From Anisakis pegreffii (Eukaryota; Nematoda; Chromadorea; Rhabditida; Anisakidae), in NCBI GenBank assembly GCA_035041965.1, contig JAPYMA010001814.1:1-64000 (forward strand): DNA of 64,000 nt, in the 5' to 3' direction. Each line of letters starts with the position of its first letter. The first letter of the stretch is position 1. The notes under the pieces are model-generated. The model searched no databases and had not been told where the DNA came from. It saw only the letters and a program-made list of their open reading frames with translations. The translations under genes were made by a program, and so were the position numbers. Below are positions 13,585 to 26,200 of this stretch, one piece after another.

Positions 13585-15043
13585 TACTCGCTCGGCGTTT
13601 GGTTATTCTTAAACAACTTCACAAAATTATACAAGATTGGTGGGATCAAACAAATTCGCATCCGCCGTTATTTCTAACAGTGGCCATCGCACGAATCCTA
13701 CGAGAATCTTTACTTTCATAAAATGGGAGAACGATCTGCAAATTTGTGCACCAATTTCTTGTCGAAGACGAATTATAACTGCCAAAAAATAACTTGTAAA
13801 TTTATTATTTTCGTTTATCCAATGGCCACCAAAAAATCAGTGCGCTGTAAATGCAACTTCAGTCGATCGAGTTTTCAAGACACAGTACAGAAAAACATAT
13901 ATTTCATATAATAGCTTCGAGTCTATGAGGGCATTAGTCATCCTAACTTCCTATATTGCGGCCAAACACTGATTATGAATGGTGAACATCGCATCAACGC
14001 AATGGCACAAGGAGTTGGTCACGTGAACGAATAAAATCTAGAGTAGTTTACTGCTTATCACTAATTAGTATGATATTGACGAGGACGACGTCATTTGATG
14101 ATTGATTGACATTTTATCAAGCAACCGAGTAAAAATACAGCAAGAAAGCAGTGTTCACATTCATAAAACTGAGCATTTCTTGAGAAATACAGCCTAAATT
14201 CTCAACAATTCACTCACACTCTCAAATCAAATAAAGAAAAAAGACACCCTCAAAGAGGGCAAAACGACTCCACATTTCAATTCTATAACTCCGGAAGACT
14301 TTCCTCGAATGGAACACACATTAACAATTACGTTGAGCAAAACTCACTCATAATATGCAGGCAACACCTCTATAATTTCAAGCAAATCTGGCGTAATCCA
14401 TTCGAATAAACATCGGATCTGAGCCAACCATTAAAGTTCATTGGAATCACAACTTCAGGATTAAAAATTTTCGAAAGAACACAATTGCTATTGTGAAATT
14501 TCTACTCGCATCACCTCCTATCTTATCTCATCACTCGTAGAATGAAACAATATCGTCGTATCTTATCTGAGAAAGACTCGTAAAGTAGAATTTTAAAAAA
14601 TCATTTTGTTTGCCATTGAAAGTTGCTAAAATTTAAAAAAAAATCATTTTGTCTGCTGTTGAACGTTGCTTGTTTGTTGAGCGATCATATGAACAAATCA
14701 AACGGAAATGATGAGTGATGATCATAAAAGTTTCATAACACGTAATTCGTCACACACACTGATAACAGAACAGAAGCATGATAATAAGTCATACCGTCTA
14801 GTTATACGCCATACCAACCAATTGAGCAAACAAACCAATTAAAGCGTACGCAAAGAATTTATCAACCTCTGAATCAATGTAAAATCAAATCAATTCATTC
14901 ACAAATACACAACGTAACAATGAGAATATTTCGAATAATTCTAACAGAAACAATTCTACACTCATTATTATACAATAATCGAACAATACAATTTGTTAGT
15001 TACACTCGGCACAGATCAGTGTCTTCTATCGAGCACATTAACA
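13585..15043. other. Spacer between CTPS start and MRPS34 stop
   Basis: About 1.46 kb without recognisable exons. It should contain the MRPS34 3'UTR and either a CTPS promoter or a processing region. An AAATCATTTTGT motif is repeated near 14.60 and 14.64 kb. Confidence 0.5.
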
Positions 15044-16279
15044 CTACATAGCCAGACTAGTGCTGGGTTTTGGTATGCTATCGGCTTCTGCGAATGGTAT
15101 CCTGATGGCTGCTGGTCCCACATTCCACGCTTCAACCTTCGTCGGTAATTCTCTTCCGTACAGATCCAGCCACACCTCGGGATTCGCCTCATCATAGATT
15201 GATTTCGCTTTCTTCGGTGGATCAATCTGTAAATATACATGCAGATCGATGCAAGTAACTAACTGATAGGGTTTATGAAACTGTATAAATAATCACTGAT
15301 ACTTAAGCCTAACCTTTTTAATGAAAGGTCTGAGCATTTCGAATTCGGGATCGATACAAACGTCTAGCGGGGCTCGTTCTTGTGCTTCGGTGAATGTCAG
15401 TCCGTTCTTCTTGGCGTACTTTTTGGCCAGAAGAACCTTCAAAATGAATTATATTACATTCGAAATAACAATTTTCACTTGATCAACTCAATCAAAAGAT
15501 TCATTTCGTTTAATGCTACCTGTAAAGGTGGCAATGGGAAACTGTTCGGCACAAGAATATCACCCATCGGCTCATCACATTTCATAAATTCCTCTTCTTC
15601 ACGCTTATGAATCAATCGCCAATCTGAAACAAAATTCGACCTGCATCAATACTGAATGGATCAACTTTGCATTCGTTATGATCGCTGATAATTATCAGTA
15701 ACCACTGAATTGCACTCAACCAACAATACGCATCAACAATATTCACCAGAACGATTCAAATCCGAGCTGAACTCATACAATCCTAAATTCCGTCCTCGGA
15801 ATGTCCACTCAGCCCATACGCTTCCACCATATAACCAGCGATCCATTTGTGGACGAGCCTTAACAATGAAACCAATGAATTACCGTTTTGATATCAATAA
15901 ATTGAAAAATAATTTTCTAACTTATTATCTCTTGAAATGATATGAAATTAAGTCTATTGTTAACATGATGAGAAGTCTTCAACAAATGTCTCTTTATTAT
16001 TACTTCCCATCAAGCGAATTTGAAGTTTGACACTAACTACTGCATTAAGAATACTTAAAGGACTGTTTAAGAAAGCGATAAATCTGAAATGAATGAACAA
16101 ATCAATACAACCTTAACGATACGTAAATAAGATGGTTGATGTGGCCACTTTCGAGCCCATTCATTTTTTGTTACCAAGCGACCAACACCCAGTTGACGGG
16201 TCTGACAGAGCAGTTCCCATAGAAATTTACCTTCAGCGGTCACATCATAGTTACCAATGTATTTAATTTTACTGCTCAT
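15044..16279 (-). CDS. MRPS34: Mitochondrial ribosomal protein S34 (mS34), 5 exons, 229 aa
   Basis: Component of the mitochondrial small ribosomal subunit. Exons (high to low): 16279-16112, 15858-15747, 15623-15520, 15436-15314, 15226-15044, with all phases closing. The N-terminal part carries LLCQTRQLGVGRLVTKNEW, which matches the GLGRLVTRKSW region of animal S34. Exon 2 has the conserved VWAEWTFRGR block and exon 3 DWRLIHKREEEEF, like the human DWRLVPKHEEEAF. The length is close to human S34 (about 218 aa). The start codon is supported by a TTTCAG acceptor about 10 bases upstream, consistent with spliced-leader addition. The C-terminal third, rich in Pro and Lys, is less conserved. The stop lies about 1.46 kb upstream of the CTP synthase start on the same strand. 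Confidence 0.88.
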
Positions 16280-16288
16280 TCCTTGCTA

Positions 16289-16294
16289 CTGAAA
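16289..16294 (-). promoter_or_regulatory. Candidate trans-splice acceptor of MRPS34
   Basis: TTTCAG on the minus strand ends ten bases before the MRPS34 ATG, with a T-rich stretch upstream. No upstream coding exon is visible in frame, so spliced-leader acceptance or a 5'UTR intron end is the likely role. Confidence 0.5.
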
Positions 16295-16954
16295 CTATCT
16301 GAAATTAGACGATTACAAATGTGATTCCATAGCGAACGACTCCATCAAAAGGACTCTCTTAAGAAAGCACATTTGAGTCTTCTTCTTCTCAACAAAACCA
16401 TCTTTTCAATGAGAAGAGTCCTCCCAATTCCAAACTCTTTAAGGATTAATATAATAACTCAGATTTGTTTTTAAATGCTCATCAAAATATCACTAAAAAT
16501 CATTCAGATATATGTTTTAAAATGCTGAATATCAAAGCAATAAGATGCATTACAAACGAATCTCAGAGAATGAAATGCTTTTATTCTTTCCTTTCATTAT
16601 TTAATAATGTGAGTGATCGAACATCATTGATCATAACAACTCTATCAATTGCAATAACATAACAAATATATCACAGTTCTATGACCGAAACAAATTATCA
16701 ACCTTCATTTTGTTTTCAGTTATCATAACACATTTATTATAGGCTGATTAAATTAATTCTTTCAAAAAAATTTTCACCAGTTCAAATCTTTCCCGATGAG
16801 TGCAAAAATTGGTGAATGGAATTAACAACGATGAAAAATTCAAGTATATCCCTCCAATTCAAGTATACCAATGAATCTCAATAACTTATAATATATACTT
16901 ACACAAATCTGAATATACAATACCACAGAATAGAATACAAGAAATTAATGTCCG

Positions 16955-19032
16955 TCACGGTTTCTGTTGAACGTGAACATGAAATTTAACTGCAGGCAAC
17001 GACTCCACCGAGGATGTGACCAGTGAGGGTATACCGATATTGCAGAGTGCACCTCTAAACTTTTTGGATTACTTTCACCAATCCAATTAAACGTTCTCAC
17101 AATAAAATCACTCAAGCACAACAATAGTTGAATCCCGAATTCAAACTCAACGCAACTGAACACAGGTCACCTAAAGTTGAGCCCAATTTTACTGCTAACG
17201 AGATCAGTAATCCGAAAGCACTCAAAAAATTACAGTTATGACTTTCTTGCGACTAATCATCACCGAAATCTGCTCAAATCCCCAAACAACAAGACAATAA
17301 TGAATAATAAAACAAAATAAAGAAGAGCATAAATATAACCTGACAACACCACACGGAAACGCAAGATACATTGCCGATTCAGCCAGATATTGTTTCCCTT
17401 CAGCAAAATTCAACACTGATGTAAATTTATTGTCTTGAACAACGTAAACACCCTGAAAGACGTCAGACATCGATAATCAAATGCAAAACATTCAATTGCG
17501 ATAACTAAATCGATACCAATATAACAAATAACACCAACAATAAGATCAGTATTATTAATAATAATACGGAATGGACTAGAAAAAGTCATCACCACACTAT
17601 GTATGCTTCGTGTCGCACTTTAAAGTTAATGGTACAACCCCTCAGTTTTATATTTATATAGATCAAAGATGTATGAAAATGTTTTAGGATGAATTGTCGT
17701 ATATATTTATCTACGTCAAAAAATATTTTCATCCATCGTTGACATGCATATTTATATATGTCAACGACGGATGAAAATATTTATATTCATGAAACAATGA
17801 ATTAATGATGCAACCTGATGATTCGTACGCAAATTATCCACTTGTTTACCAAACGCTGCTGTCCAAAACTCTTTGCAAAGAAATTTCATTTTATCCAATT
17901 CGGTATTTAACCTAAAATGATCACCACTTTAATGATCGCTCATCAAATAATCATTCAATGTCAAACAACTACGGATGAATGCTGATTTCAGAACAACTAC
18001 ATACTATTATGAGCGTGATACTAATTCATGAGAATATCAACTTTTCAAGTTAGAAAATAGATGTTCTTTTGGGTAATGGAACTTATAGAGGTAGGATACT
18101 GATGCGTTCGCATTCAAATTATCACAAGATGAATCTTCTCTTTAGTCATATCACCACAAATAAGCGTAAATAGGCTACTTAACTTGGTAAATCCTTAGAT
18201 ATTTTCTCAACAAGCGCATATCCAACTCGATATCCAATTGCTTCGAGCCTTGTTTCTGCATTACCCTGAAAACAAAACGAACGCAATTTCCGGACCAAAC
18301 AAATACGAATGCATCTGAACGACTCAAACTAATCACCAATAATAACAGTCAGATATCAATCCATTCTGACGCAATACTCACAATCGGTTACCAATAAACA
18401 AAAAATTCACTTTACTTTATTTTAGTCCTACATGCTACAATTGGTTCATCATTTGGCAATCACAAATTATAATAATAATGAAATTCAATCGGACTTTTTA
18501 ACTTACTTGAGCAAAAACCTGTTTGATGAGATCAGTCTGTTCGGTGAGCGCTATCAGATCAATATGTTGCTCGTTGTGTGCCTCTTCCAACCACTTTTTC
18601 TTACTTTTCTCTTGTTCTATCTCAAAATTTGTCGTAGTCATTAAAAATTTCCTCAACAGTTCCCGTATACATTCACAACAAAAAACTCATCAACAAATGA
18701 TTCCTCAAAATGATAACTGCATAATAGTCAAAATACTCAATCAACACCGTCAAATATATGCAGAGGAATTGCTCGAAACGGAACGAGTCAAAATAAAGTC
18801 AAAATAGCTATGATAGTCAAAATAAATAGTAAATAGTCAAAATAGCTATGGTCAAAATATAGTCAAAATAAATGGCTCTTAAAATATGGCCAAACTGCAA
18901 TAAAACTGAAAGTTTATTAAGAATGAAGGTGAAGTAGATGTTAACGAATACCTCACGTTCTTTTTCATAACGAACCATTTCTGCATGAAGGAACTCAAAC
19001 GGGAACGATGTTGTGGACGGTAAAGAACTCAT
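16955..19032 (-). CDS. TRAPPC6: TRAPP complex subunit 6 (Bet3 family), 6 exons, ~195 aa
   Basis: Subunit of the TRAPP tethering complex, a Rab1/Ypt1 exchange factor in ER-Golgi and intra-Golgi traffic. Exons (high to low): 19032-18952, 18620-18507, 18265 to about 18183, 17911-17815, 17452-17340, 17054-16955. The second half is unmistakable: LDKMKFLCKEFWTAAFGKQ, VDNLRTNHQGVYVVQDNKF, GKQYLAESAMYLAFPCGVVR and a C-terminus aligning with the human GGLSNLGIKS...MPACKFQVMIQKL region. Human TRAPPC6B is 158 aa. This version has an extra, highly charged exon 2 (residues 28-65, helical, Glu/Lys-rich). The exon 3-4 join is odd: the in-frame junction needs a donor starting TT rather than GT, because the nearby GT donor (18183) shifts frame into a stop. 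An indel, a non-canonical intron, or a mis-called exon edge are all possible. Confidence 0.88.
17721..17782. repeat. Short palindrome in TRAPPC6 intron 4
   Basis: 25-base arms (17721-17745 and 17758-17782) with one mismatch around a 12-base loop. The left arm starts AAATATTTTCATCC. It lies between the TRAPPC6 exons ending at 17815 and starting at 17452. A 45-base stretch just upstream holds a related, decayed copy of one arm. Confidence 0.85.
18780..18880. repeat. Imperfect tandem AGTCAAAATA repeats in TRAPPC6 intron 1
   Basis: The motif (A)GTCAAAATA recurs at least six times with short spacers over about 90 bases. It looks like a decaying minisatellite. Confidence 0.8.
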
Positions 19033-20644
19033 CGTTTGGAATTTGAGGAACAATAGGCTAAATCATTATCGTTATTGAGTAAAAAGCGAAATCACTTCAA
19101 ACGTTCACTATCGCTTCAAAGGACTCATAGAAACTTTTCGAAAAGAATATCTTTAAGCAAAATAAAAATCAGAATCTTTACGTATTGGTTAGGCAAATGA
19201 TTCCCAATAGTGAGCTTAATTCAACAATACAAAGTATACTCATTGTCCGAGTATATTAGAGTATTCAGAGCGATTTCCAGTTGAAGACTGCCTATATCTA
19301 CAATCAACTTCAGAAAGTGAACGATAAGAGTTGTTATAAATCGCCAGATACCTCAACATGTGTGTATCGTTGTGGAACGAAGAATGCGCAAGAATGACGA
19401 TTGCTCAAAAATAATTCATTTATTGCACTGCAGTGAAACGAGCATTCAATAAACTATAATGAATAAGCAAATAAAACTGACTAATAACACAAAACTAACA
19501 GCATCATGTCAACTTTACGATACAACATTCAAATTTTCACGAATCACTCTCATTTACGCATAACAATTCACTGTCAGTGACTTGTTCTCTTAAGGCGGAA
19601 TAAAACAAAAAAGGCATAACACCGGAATATTTATAAACATCATAAAATTGTAGAATATACATAGGATTGTTGGATTTCTCTTTGCTGCACGTATTTCTGT
19701 TATATGCAGGAAAGAGGATGGAATACAGCGAGAATGCCATGTGAATCCCTAAAGGATAAAATGAATTCACATAGCAAATAAATGCGGACATGAAGGCACA
19801 CTAATGTTGATAAATAATCAACTGAATAATTCAATACACATTATATTCTTAACGCAATATACTCTCCTTATTTTGGTTTGAATTAAAACGATATGATGCA
19901 CAAAAACAACCATCAATGAAACCGACTTAACTATTCGAGATATGTACTTGAAGAGGATGAAGCATGAAGTTTTAGGATCTTCCTTACGATTACCTTAGAA
20001 GGACGATCCAAAAGCTTCATGCTTCAACCTCTTCGACCACATTCGTCAGCACATCTCGAATAGTCAATCGGATCCTCGACAGTTGTTAAATCATTAAAAT
20101 ATTCTTAACAACTCAATGAATATTTTCTTACAAATACATTATTGTACACCAGCATCATTCAAAAAATGTCATTATAAATACATAATTACACTATCATATA
20201 ATATTACTTACATCAGATTGATTTGCACCAAACCCAAACACGCTCAAACCACTTAATTATACATATTTGGTTTTTGAGCAACATTCTTTTAAAAAAACAA
20301 CAAAAACATCAAGAAACATGGTAAATATTATAAAATTAATCGGATGGATGAATTAATCAGTATATTATGTGACCTTTAAAAGCTACAATAATTCAACAGA
20401 TCGGTAACATTGAGCATGATTACATGTAATAAGTGCAGCAGGTTATTCGTATGAGATCTGTCTGTACAAAAGCAAAGGTGAAATAACGTTACGACAACAA
20501 TAGATCGATGAAATGCAGCAACGGAATGAGAAACTCTAACTTCACATGAAATGTTTTCAATTTCTGAATGACCAACAAATACGCTCGACATTTCAGAAAC
20601 AAAACTTGAGAAGGCATTACCTATCGAAACGACAGCTTCGCGAT
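19033..20644. other. Intergenic region between TRAPPC6 and the 454-aa gene
   Basis: About 1.6 kb of AT-rich DNA. It contains the imperfect inverted repeat at 19924-20070. A minus-strand 84-codon ORF (19537-19791) has no supporting splice or homology signals, and I do not call it. Confidence 0.5.
19924..20070. repeat. Imperfect inverted repeat (MITE-like or foldback)
   Basis: The left arm (about 19924-19986) and right arm (about 19993-20070) are reverse complements. They share blocks such as CTATTCGAGATRTG, GATGAAGCATGAAG/GTTGAAGCATGAAG and GGATCKTCCTT. The right arm has a roughly 13-base insertion. No coding capacity. It sits in intergenic DNA. Confidence 0.7.
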
Positions 20645-23240
20645 TCATTTTGGCGCCGCATCGACGGTCACATCAATATCGGATATTTCCCAATCGTCAT
20701 CGTCATCGTCCCAAAACGAGTCTGCTGATCCTTGTGGCGGCTCAAAACTAGCACTTCGAGGCATTTGCCCCGCACTATCTTCGGTACCCTTCTCACTCTT
20801 CTTCTTATCTTGCGACATTATTTTATTCGACTGATCATTGCTGGGATGTGATGTTGCTGGAAATGATTCAGTTGAAAGTAGAAAGCATTTCTGTCTGTTA
20901 AGCGAACAATTAGTTTAAATATTAGCAAAAAGGAACGAAACTTTCGGGGTATATGACCGTAATTACCTGTGATTATGGATATTCGTTTACTCCAGCCGCC
21001 CACTTGGATCGTTTTCGATGAGGACGTCGACAGATCACTCGTTTTACATCGACGAAACGGTGTTCGATCGTAATTCGATTTTTTCACAACATTTGTTCGT
21101 GCGCTCTCATTTGATGATACCTTTAATACGGTAAGGATTATTCACACTCTCAAAACACGTTCGATTCAAATCGTAATCGCATATCACACGTCAGACCATA
21201 TTACTCACTGTAGGCAAACTATTGCAAAAAAATGCATAAACGAACATTACTGCACTGGCTGTTTTTATGAATAATCACTGTTGAAGACTGCTGCTGCTTT
21301 CTGTGATCAATACTGATTTCAGGTTTCGGTGTGGGTGCCTTGACTATGACTGTATGAACACGAACATCGGGCTGTGGTTCGTAGGGAATCTGTGAGAGTA
21401 ATTCATCGATTGCATCATCATCCATTGAGTCATAGCCATCCAACGCATCTTTCTTCTCATCGAAACTGAATTTACATGACAATCAGGATCTATTGAAAGA
21501 ATCTATCAAGGCAGGCAGAACGAGCTTCATTATTGTGTGTCTAAAAAGTCTTTCGCGACTACCACAAAGTCAATTCCACTATCAATTTTTAGAAGAAGAG
21601 AAAATAAAGTCATGAACCGAATAATTTTTTCATTAGAGAAATCTTTAATTGGAGGGAGAAAACACGATGAAAGGAACAAAAATGAAACTACCGACAAATA
21701 TGATAACGAGGGAAGGAAAGCAACTTAAAACAACAATAAAGATTACCAATGAACTGTTTTACGTGCCGAAAGTGGAGTGCTCTCTTTGGGACCAATCGGT
21801 GACGATCCATCATCATTATCGTCGTCGGAAGAACAGAACGATAACCTACGCCCATCTCTAAAGACGCCTGTTTGGGATGTTTTCCTTAAACAATTGCACA
21901 TTTCTATTTTATACTCGTAAACATTTCGAGGAATCGAAATACCCTTTCAAATGATTACCTCCTACGTTTCCGTGACTCAATTCGTGTAATCGGTGAAGGC
22001 TCTTCACTTGTGGGATTCCTGAAACGCGCTGAGATCAACGTTCGTACGCCATCACGTGCAGTTGGTGTCAGATCTATTTGTGTTGATTTCGAGATGATAT
22101 CTGCAGAACCGCTCGAATCCAGATGATCATTTGATGGTATATCATCATAGGATATTGAACATGTTGCAACTGAACTAGTTCGGTGTCGTTGACGTTTTTC
22201 CTCGAGAATTCTTTCTGAAAAAAAAAAGAAAACAAAACTTCGAACACTCAACTGTTGAAGCAAAAATAATGAACTGACCAAAATTTGCTTTCGCTTCCTT
22301 TAAAGATCGTATTATTTCAGCAGTATCATCCATGACCGACTCATCAAGTTTTAACACCTCTGCTGGTGTTTTACTTGCCGACAATTCTGGTGATACCTTA
22401 CGAAAACCACAATTATGCGTCTTCAATACCGGTGGTGTCACCTAAACGAGACTTTTAAAAATACCTCAATAAATATGTAACATCCAAGCTATCCGCTAAG
22501 TTTTCTCTAAAAATTCAGCCGTGGTAGATCAGAAAATCAGCTGCTTACAAATTTTCACAGCTTTAAGCATAAGCTATCTCACTGATCGAGTTGCCAACGA
22601 AGCTTATTATTAAACATGAATGTGTTCAACCGTTCACATCGATATTGTTTATGATACAATTCATCAATCCAGACAAATTTTTACTTCGAAATGCAGCAAT
22701 CTTAAACCAAATGCAGTTTTCACAGCAATAAAACCAAGCGAAACACATAACACGTTATGAAGCACTAACATCAATTTTCCGCGTGGTTCCACCACTGTCC
22801 TGTTCGCTGGAATTCGTCGAGTTCACATCAGTGCTTCCGTTCGAAAACCAACGATCGAATTCCTCATCAAATTTTCGTTCATCAACTGAAAAATCAAATG
22901 CCTTTAGATTTGCTAACCCTTATACTTCTCATTCAATTCTGAACACTAGTGGAAACACACAAATAAATCCAGAAACAAGAAAATTCTTGTCACATCAGGC
23001 TGTAGCTAAGAGTGGGATGTTTTCAGGTTGAGCCGGAAGATTTCAGTAGATCTCAAAATCACAGCTGAGCATACTGTTTGACTGAATTAATTGTGCATGG
23101 AACATACCAGCCGTTCGAATTTGTGGTGCTTGACTCTTGAGTTTGCTGATTCGATCGTGAACGAATACCGGCGAATCGTGCCATTCGATTGAACTCGATG
23201 AAGGGGCTCGCGACGACGACATAACACTTCCTCCACTCAT
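20645..23240 (-). CDS. Uncharacterised acidic/Ser-rich protein, 8 exons, ~454 aa
   Basis: I do not recognise this family. Exons (high to low): 23240-23108, 22885-22770, 22441-22279, 22214-21959, 21857-21747, 21465-21246, 21120-20967, 20856-20645. The total is in frame. The edge at 21246 was chosen for phase (GT donor TTCGTT), and a better-looking donor at 21250 would break the frame. The ATG lies 18 bases after a TTTCAG acceptor. The protein is mostly low-complexity and probably disordered. It has a Ser-rich N-terminus, a short helical stretch (TAEIIRSLKEAKANF), a basic block ending ESRKRRRDGRR (possible nuclear localisation signal), acidic DSMDDDAIDELLSQIPYEP, and a C-terminal run of six Asp flanked by Trp (FWDDDDDDWEISDID). 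This resembles a scaffold or regulatory protein; no enzyme motif is visible. It is first in the minus-strand run upstream of TRAPPC6. Confidence 0.7.
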
Positions 23241-23258
23241 ACTTACACTCAATTTACA

Positions 23259-23264
23259 CTGAAA
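23259..23264 (-). promoter_or_regulatory. Candidate trans-splice acceptor of the 454-aa gene
   Basis: TTTCAG on the minus strand ends 18 bases upstream of the first ATG at 23240. No coding exon is apparent further upstream. Confidence 0.45.
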
Positions 23265-26200
23265 CGGAACACTTTACATAGCACGATAAAGTTTGCATCG
23301 TATAAAACGATACCTGAAAGTCACCATTGTAGTCAGTTTTCACTCTCCCGGAATTCACACACACTAGAGGCAATTCTGTCAGTCACCTGATCAGTATGAA
23401 GTAAGCCAGGTTACTTGGGATTAACGGATTAAATGCAATTTAAAATAGACTTTAAACCTTAATTCCTTTAAATTATAATGCAACTTTTGAAATCTTTGAT
23501 ATTTTCTGCGAACATTCGTAAAGTTCATTTCTTAAAGATTCCAATTGAGTAGCAATGAAAGTATGTGACGATAGACACAGCTCTATAAGAACAGCTAGTG
23601 AAGATGCCTTGCTCGAAATAATTCTGCGTTATTGCTAGGGCTATCGTAAATCCATGCGATTAAAATATCATTACAAAACTCCCTATCAAAGTAACATATG
23701 TGAAGCTAGAGAATAATTCATCTAGATCATTTGAAGCAATCTGAGCTGCATCCAAAATCTAGTGAGTTGATTTCTGTAGAGCTATCATCTTCGAGTTTAT
23801 TCATCTCCTGACAATCGTATGGATACATGAGAGGATTTCTGAGCAAGGATGAAGCTCTCAACGCATCAACGAAACCTATTCAGCTATTCAGCTATGCCCA
23901 AGAATCGCATACAACTGGGTCGTTATGAAAGTGAACACTAAAACCTCATATGTGTTGTTATCGAATAGAGCAGGGGTTCCCATAGGAAGGAAATTACCCA
24001 TTTTGGATAATTTGAGGATGTCAGGGGCAATGAAAGAGATCGGAAAATTATTTCTGACGTTATGCGTAGAAAGTTATTGTAGCGGGAGGGGGAATGACAG
24101 AGGGAGGGGTAATGACAGACCATCGAAGAGGGTAATGGAGCACACGAACGGGAGCACCATTGGAATAGAGGAAGAACTAATATTCTAACTAAATGCAAAA
24201 ACATCATGTTGATACTGAAGTTTACTTGCATTATTCAAAGCTTCAAATGTTCGTTGAGTTGATACCCTTTTGATTTGGATTTGACTCTGCATGAACGAAG
24301 AGTTCATTTCTATGTAGCTGAAACGGCTGAGTCTAATTAGAGATTTGTAACAATCTTGCTTTTTTTAATGCACATCCCCGACATGTCTTTAAACTTAAAA
24401 ATGAAAGAAGCATGCAGAGAACATGCAGAACAAGATGATATGATTACATTAAATCATGCAATCAGCAATGTGGAAGTATCCAAAAGTTATGCTGCATTGC
24501 AGCAATATCCATCTCTGTTTCAATACACAAAGGTCCTTCTACTTCACACGATTGCCTATGTCAAACTCAAGCGTTCTCGATTGCGTTAATGTGGAAATTA
24601 ATCATGGATTGTATTCAAAACAACTCGCTCGCTCACCATACACAGTTGTTTACATTCATAACTTGTTCTATCGCTGATAATCTTATGGCATTCACCCGTG
24701 ACTTTAATTTGGAATTTGTTAACAAAACCTTAATGATTCAATGCATTTAAATTGAAAATTTAAGAATTTGAAAATATCAATATGATTCTGTAGTTGATAA
24801 ATAATATCAATAGGGGCTTTTTTAGAGTGGGGAAGGGGAAGGGACAACCGTTGCCTAAAATGCAATTCTGGTTATGAATCTGGGTGCTGTTCCTCTTGTA
24901 ATTCCAAGTTTGTATCATTGAGTCTATACGTTACCCATATCAGTTCAAAGTAAATGAATACGAATATGTCAAATTACGCAGTTGTTACTTCAGCTTAGCG
25001 TAATACCACAAAACTTGTTTCGAAAGTTTCAGTTCAGCTTCTGTACGGATTACGAATTCAATGTATCAAAATCAGAGAAAATATGATTGAACTGGATGAT
25101 TGTGTTGTGTGATTTCCCTTTTTTTTGGCTGGTTTTGCGTTGGATTAAGAACGAATGTAATTGAGTGCGATTGAAAATGACTCAATGATGTTACTCATTT
25201 TCGACGAATTCATTGATTCATTCCAGTGAAAAAGCATTTGTTGAGTGTGTGCAGCATCTGTGAGCTTGTTTGTTGTGCTTGTGGTGCCGATATAACGAAT
25301 TGTCATCGTTATAACGAACACATACGCTATCGTGCATTAAAGTGTTTGTGCCTCATTTCCAGACATTTGCTCCCGTTACACTTCTTCGAAATCAATACAA
25401 AACAACATCCTCTTCTCACCGCACGATTTATTTCAGTTGCCTTCTTCATTCACTGTTCAATAACACGTCAATATCGCCGACTATTTTTCTGGATGATTTC
25501 CTCTACTGATATTTTGTCTTGTTTCTTCATACTTTTCCACCGTTCATAAGCTATCAACCGAATTTGTGAATCATTTTACGGAATTTATCGCAAATTGTAT
25601 CAATTTTTCACTTGATCAAATTTTACCAATTACTAATCGTAAGCAATTTGATACTTGGTATTTTGGTTTTCTTTGTCAGTTAATTTTCTTCAAACGAACT
25701 GCAAACATCAAACAAACTGGCGAGTTTTTCTTTTTTGATTAGACGAACGCTTTGAATGTGTACGCAATTGCGATGTGTGACCATACAATAGATTACAATT
25801 AGACTGTGTGTTTTTCTATAATGTAAATCAATCAATGTCCCACCATATGTTCAAAGAAAGCCATTTGAAGGAATGGGATTAAAGGAATCCCTTCCAGTAA
25901 TGATATGTCCACAAAGATAACATCGTAAGTATAAAAAACACCACTATAGAGCATATCACATTAATGCACTACGAAAGACAATCGTAAACGATTCATCCCG
26001 TATGATCGAATCAATCGATTTATTGAGAACATTCGTTCTTTGATTAGTCATCATATTCTCTTCCATTACAAATAGTCCAAAACCGTTGAAAATTTCACAT
26101 TGCGTTATAGTTTTGGATCGGATTTTTTGAAAGTTTTCTTTTTTCAAACTTTCATTCATAAAAATTTATTGGATTTCGTGTTTTTTCATTTCTTCATTCT

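Noticed and set aside
19537..19791. 84-codon minus-strand frame between TRAPPC6 and the 454-aa gene
   Set aside because: Hydrophobic but without signal-peptide start logic, homology or acceptor.
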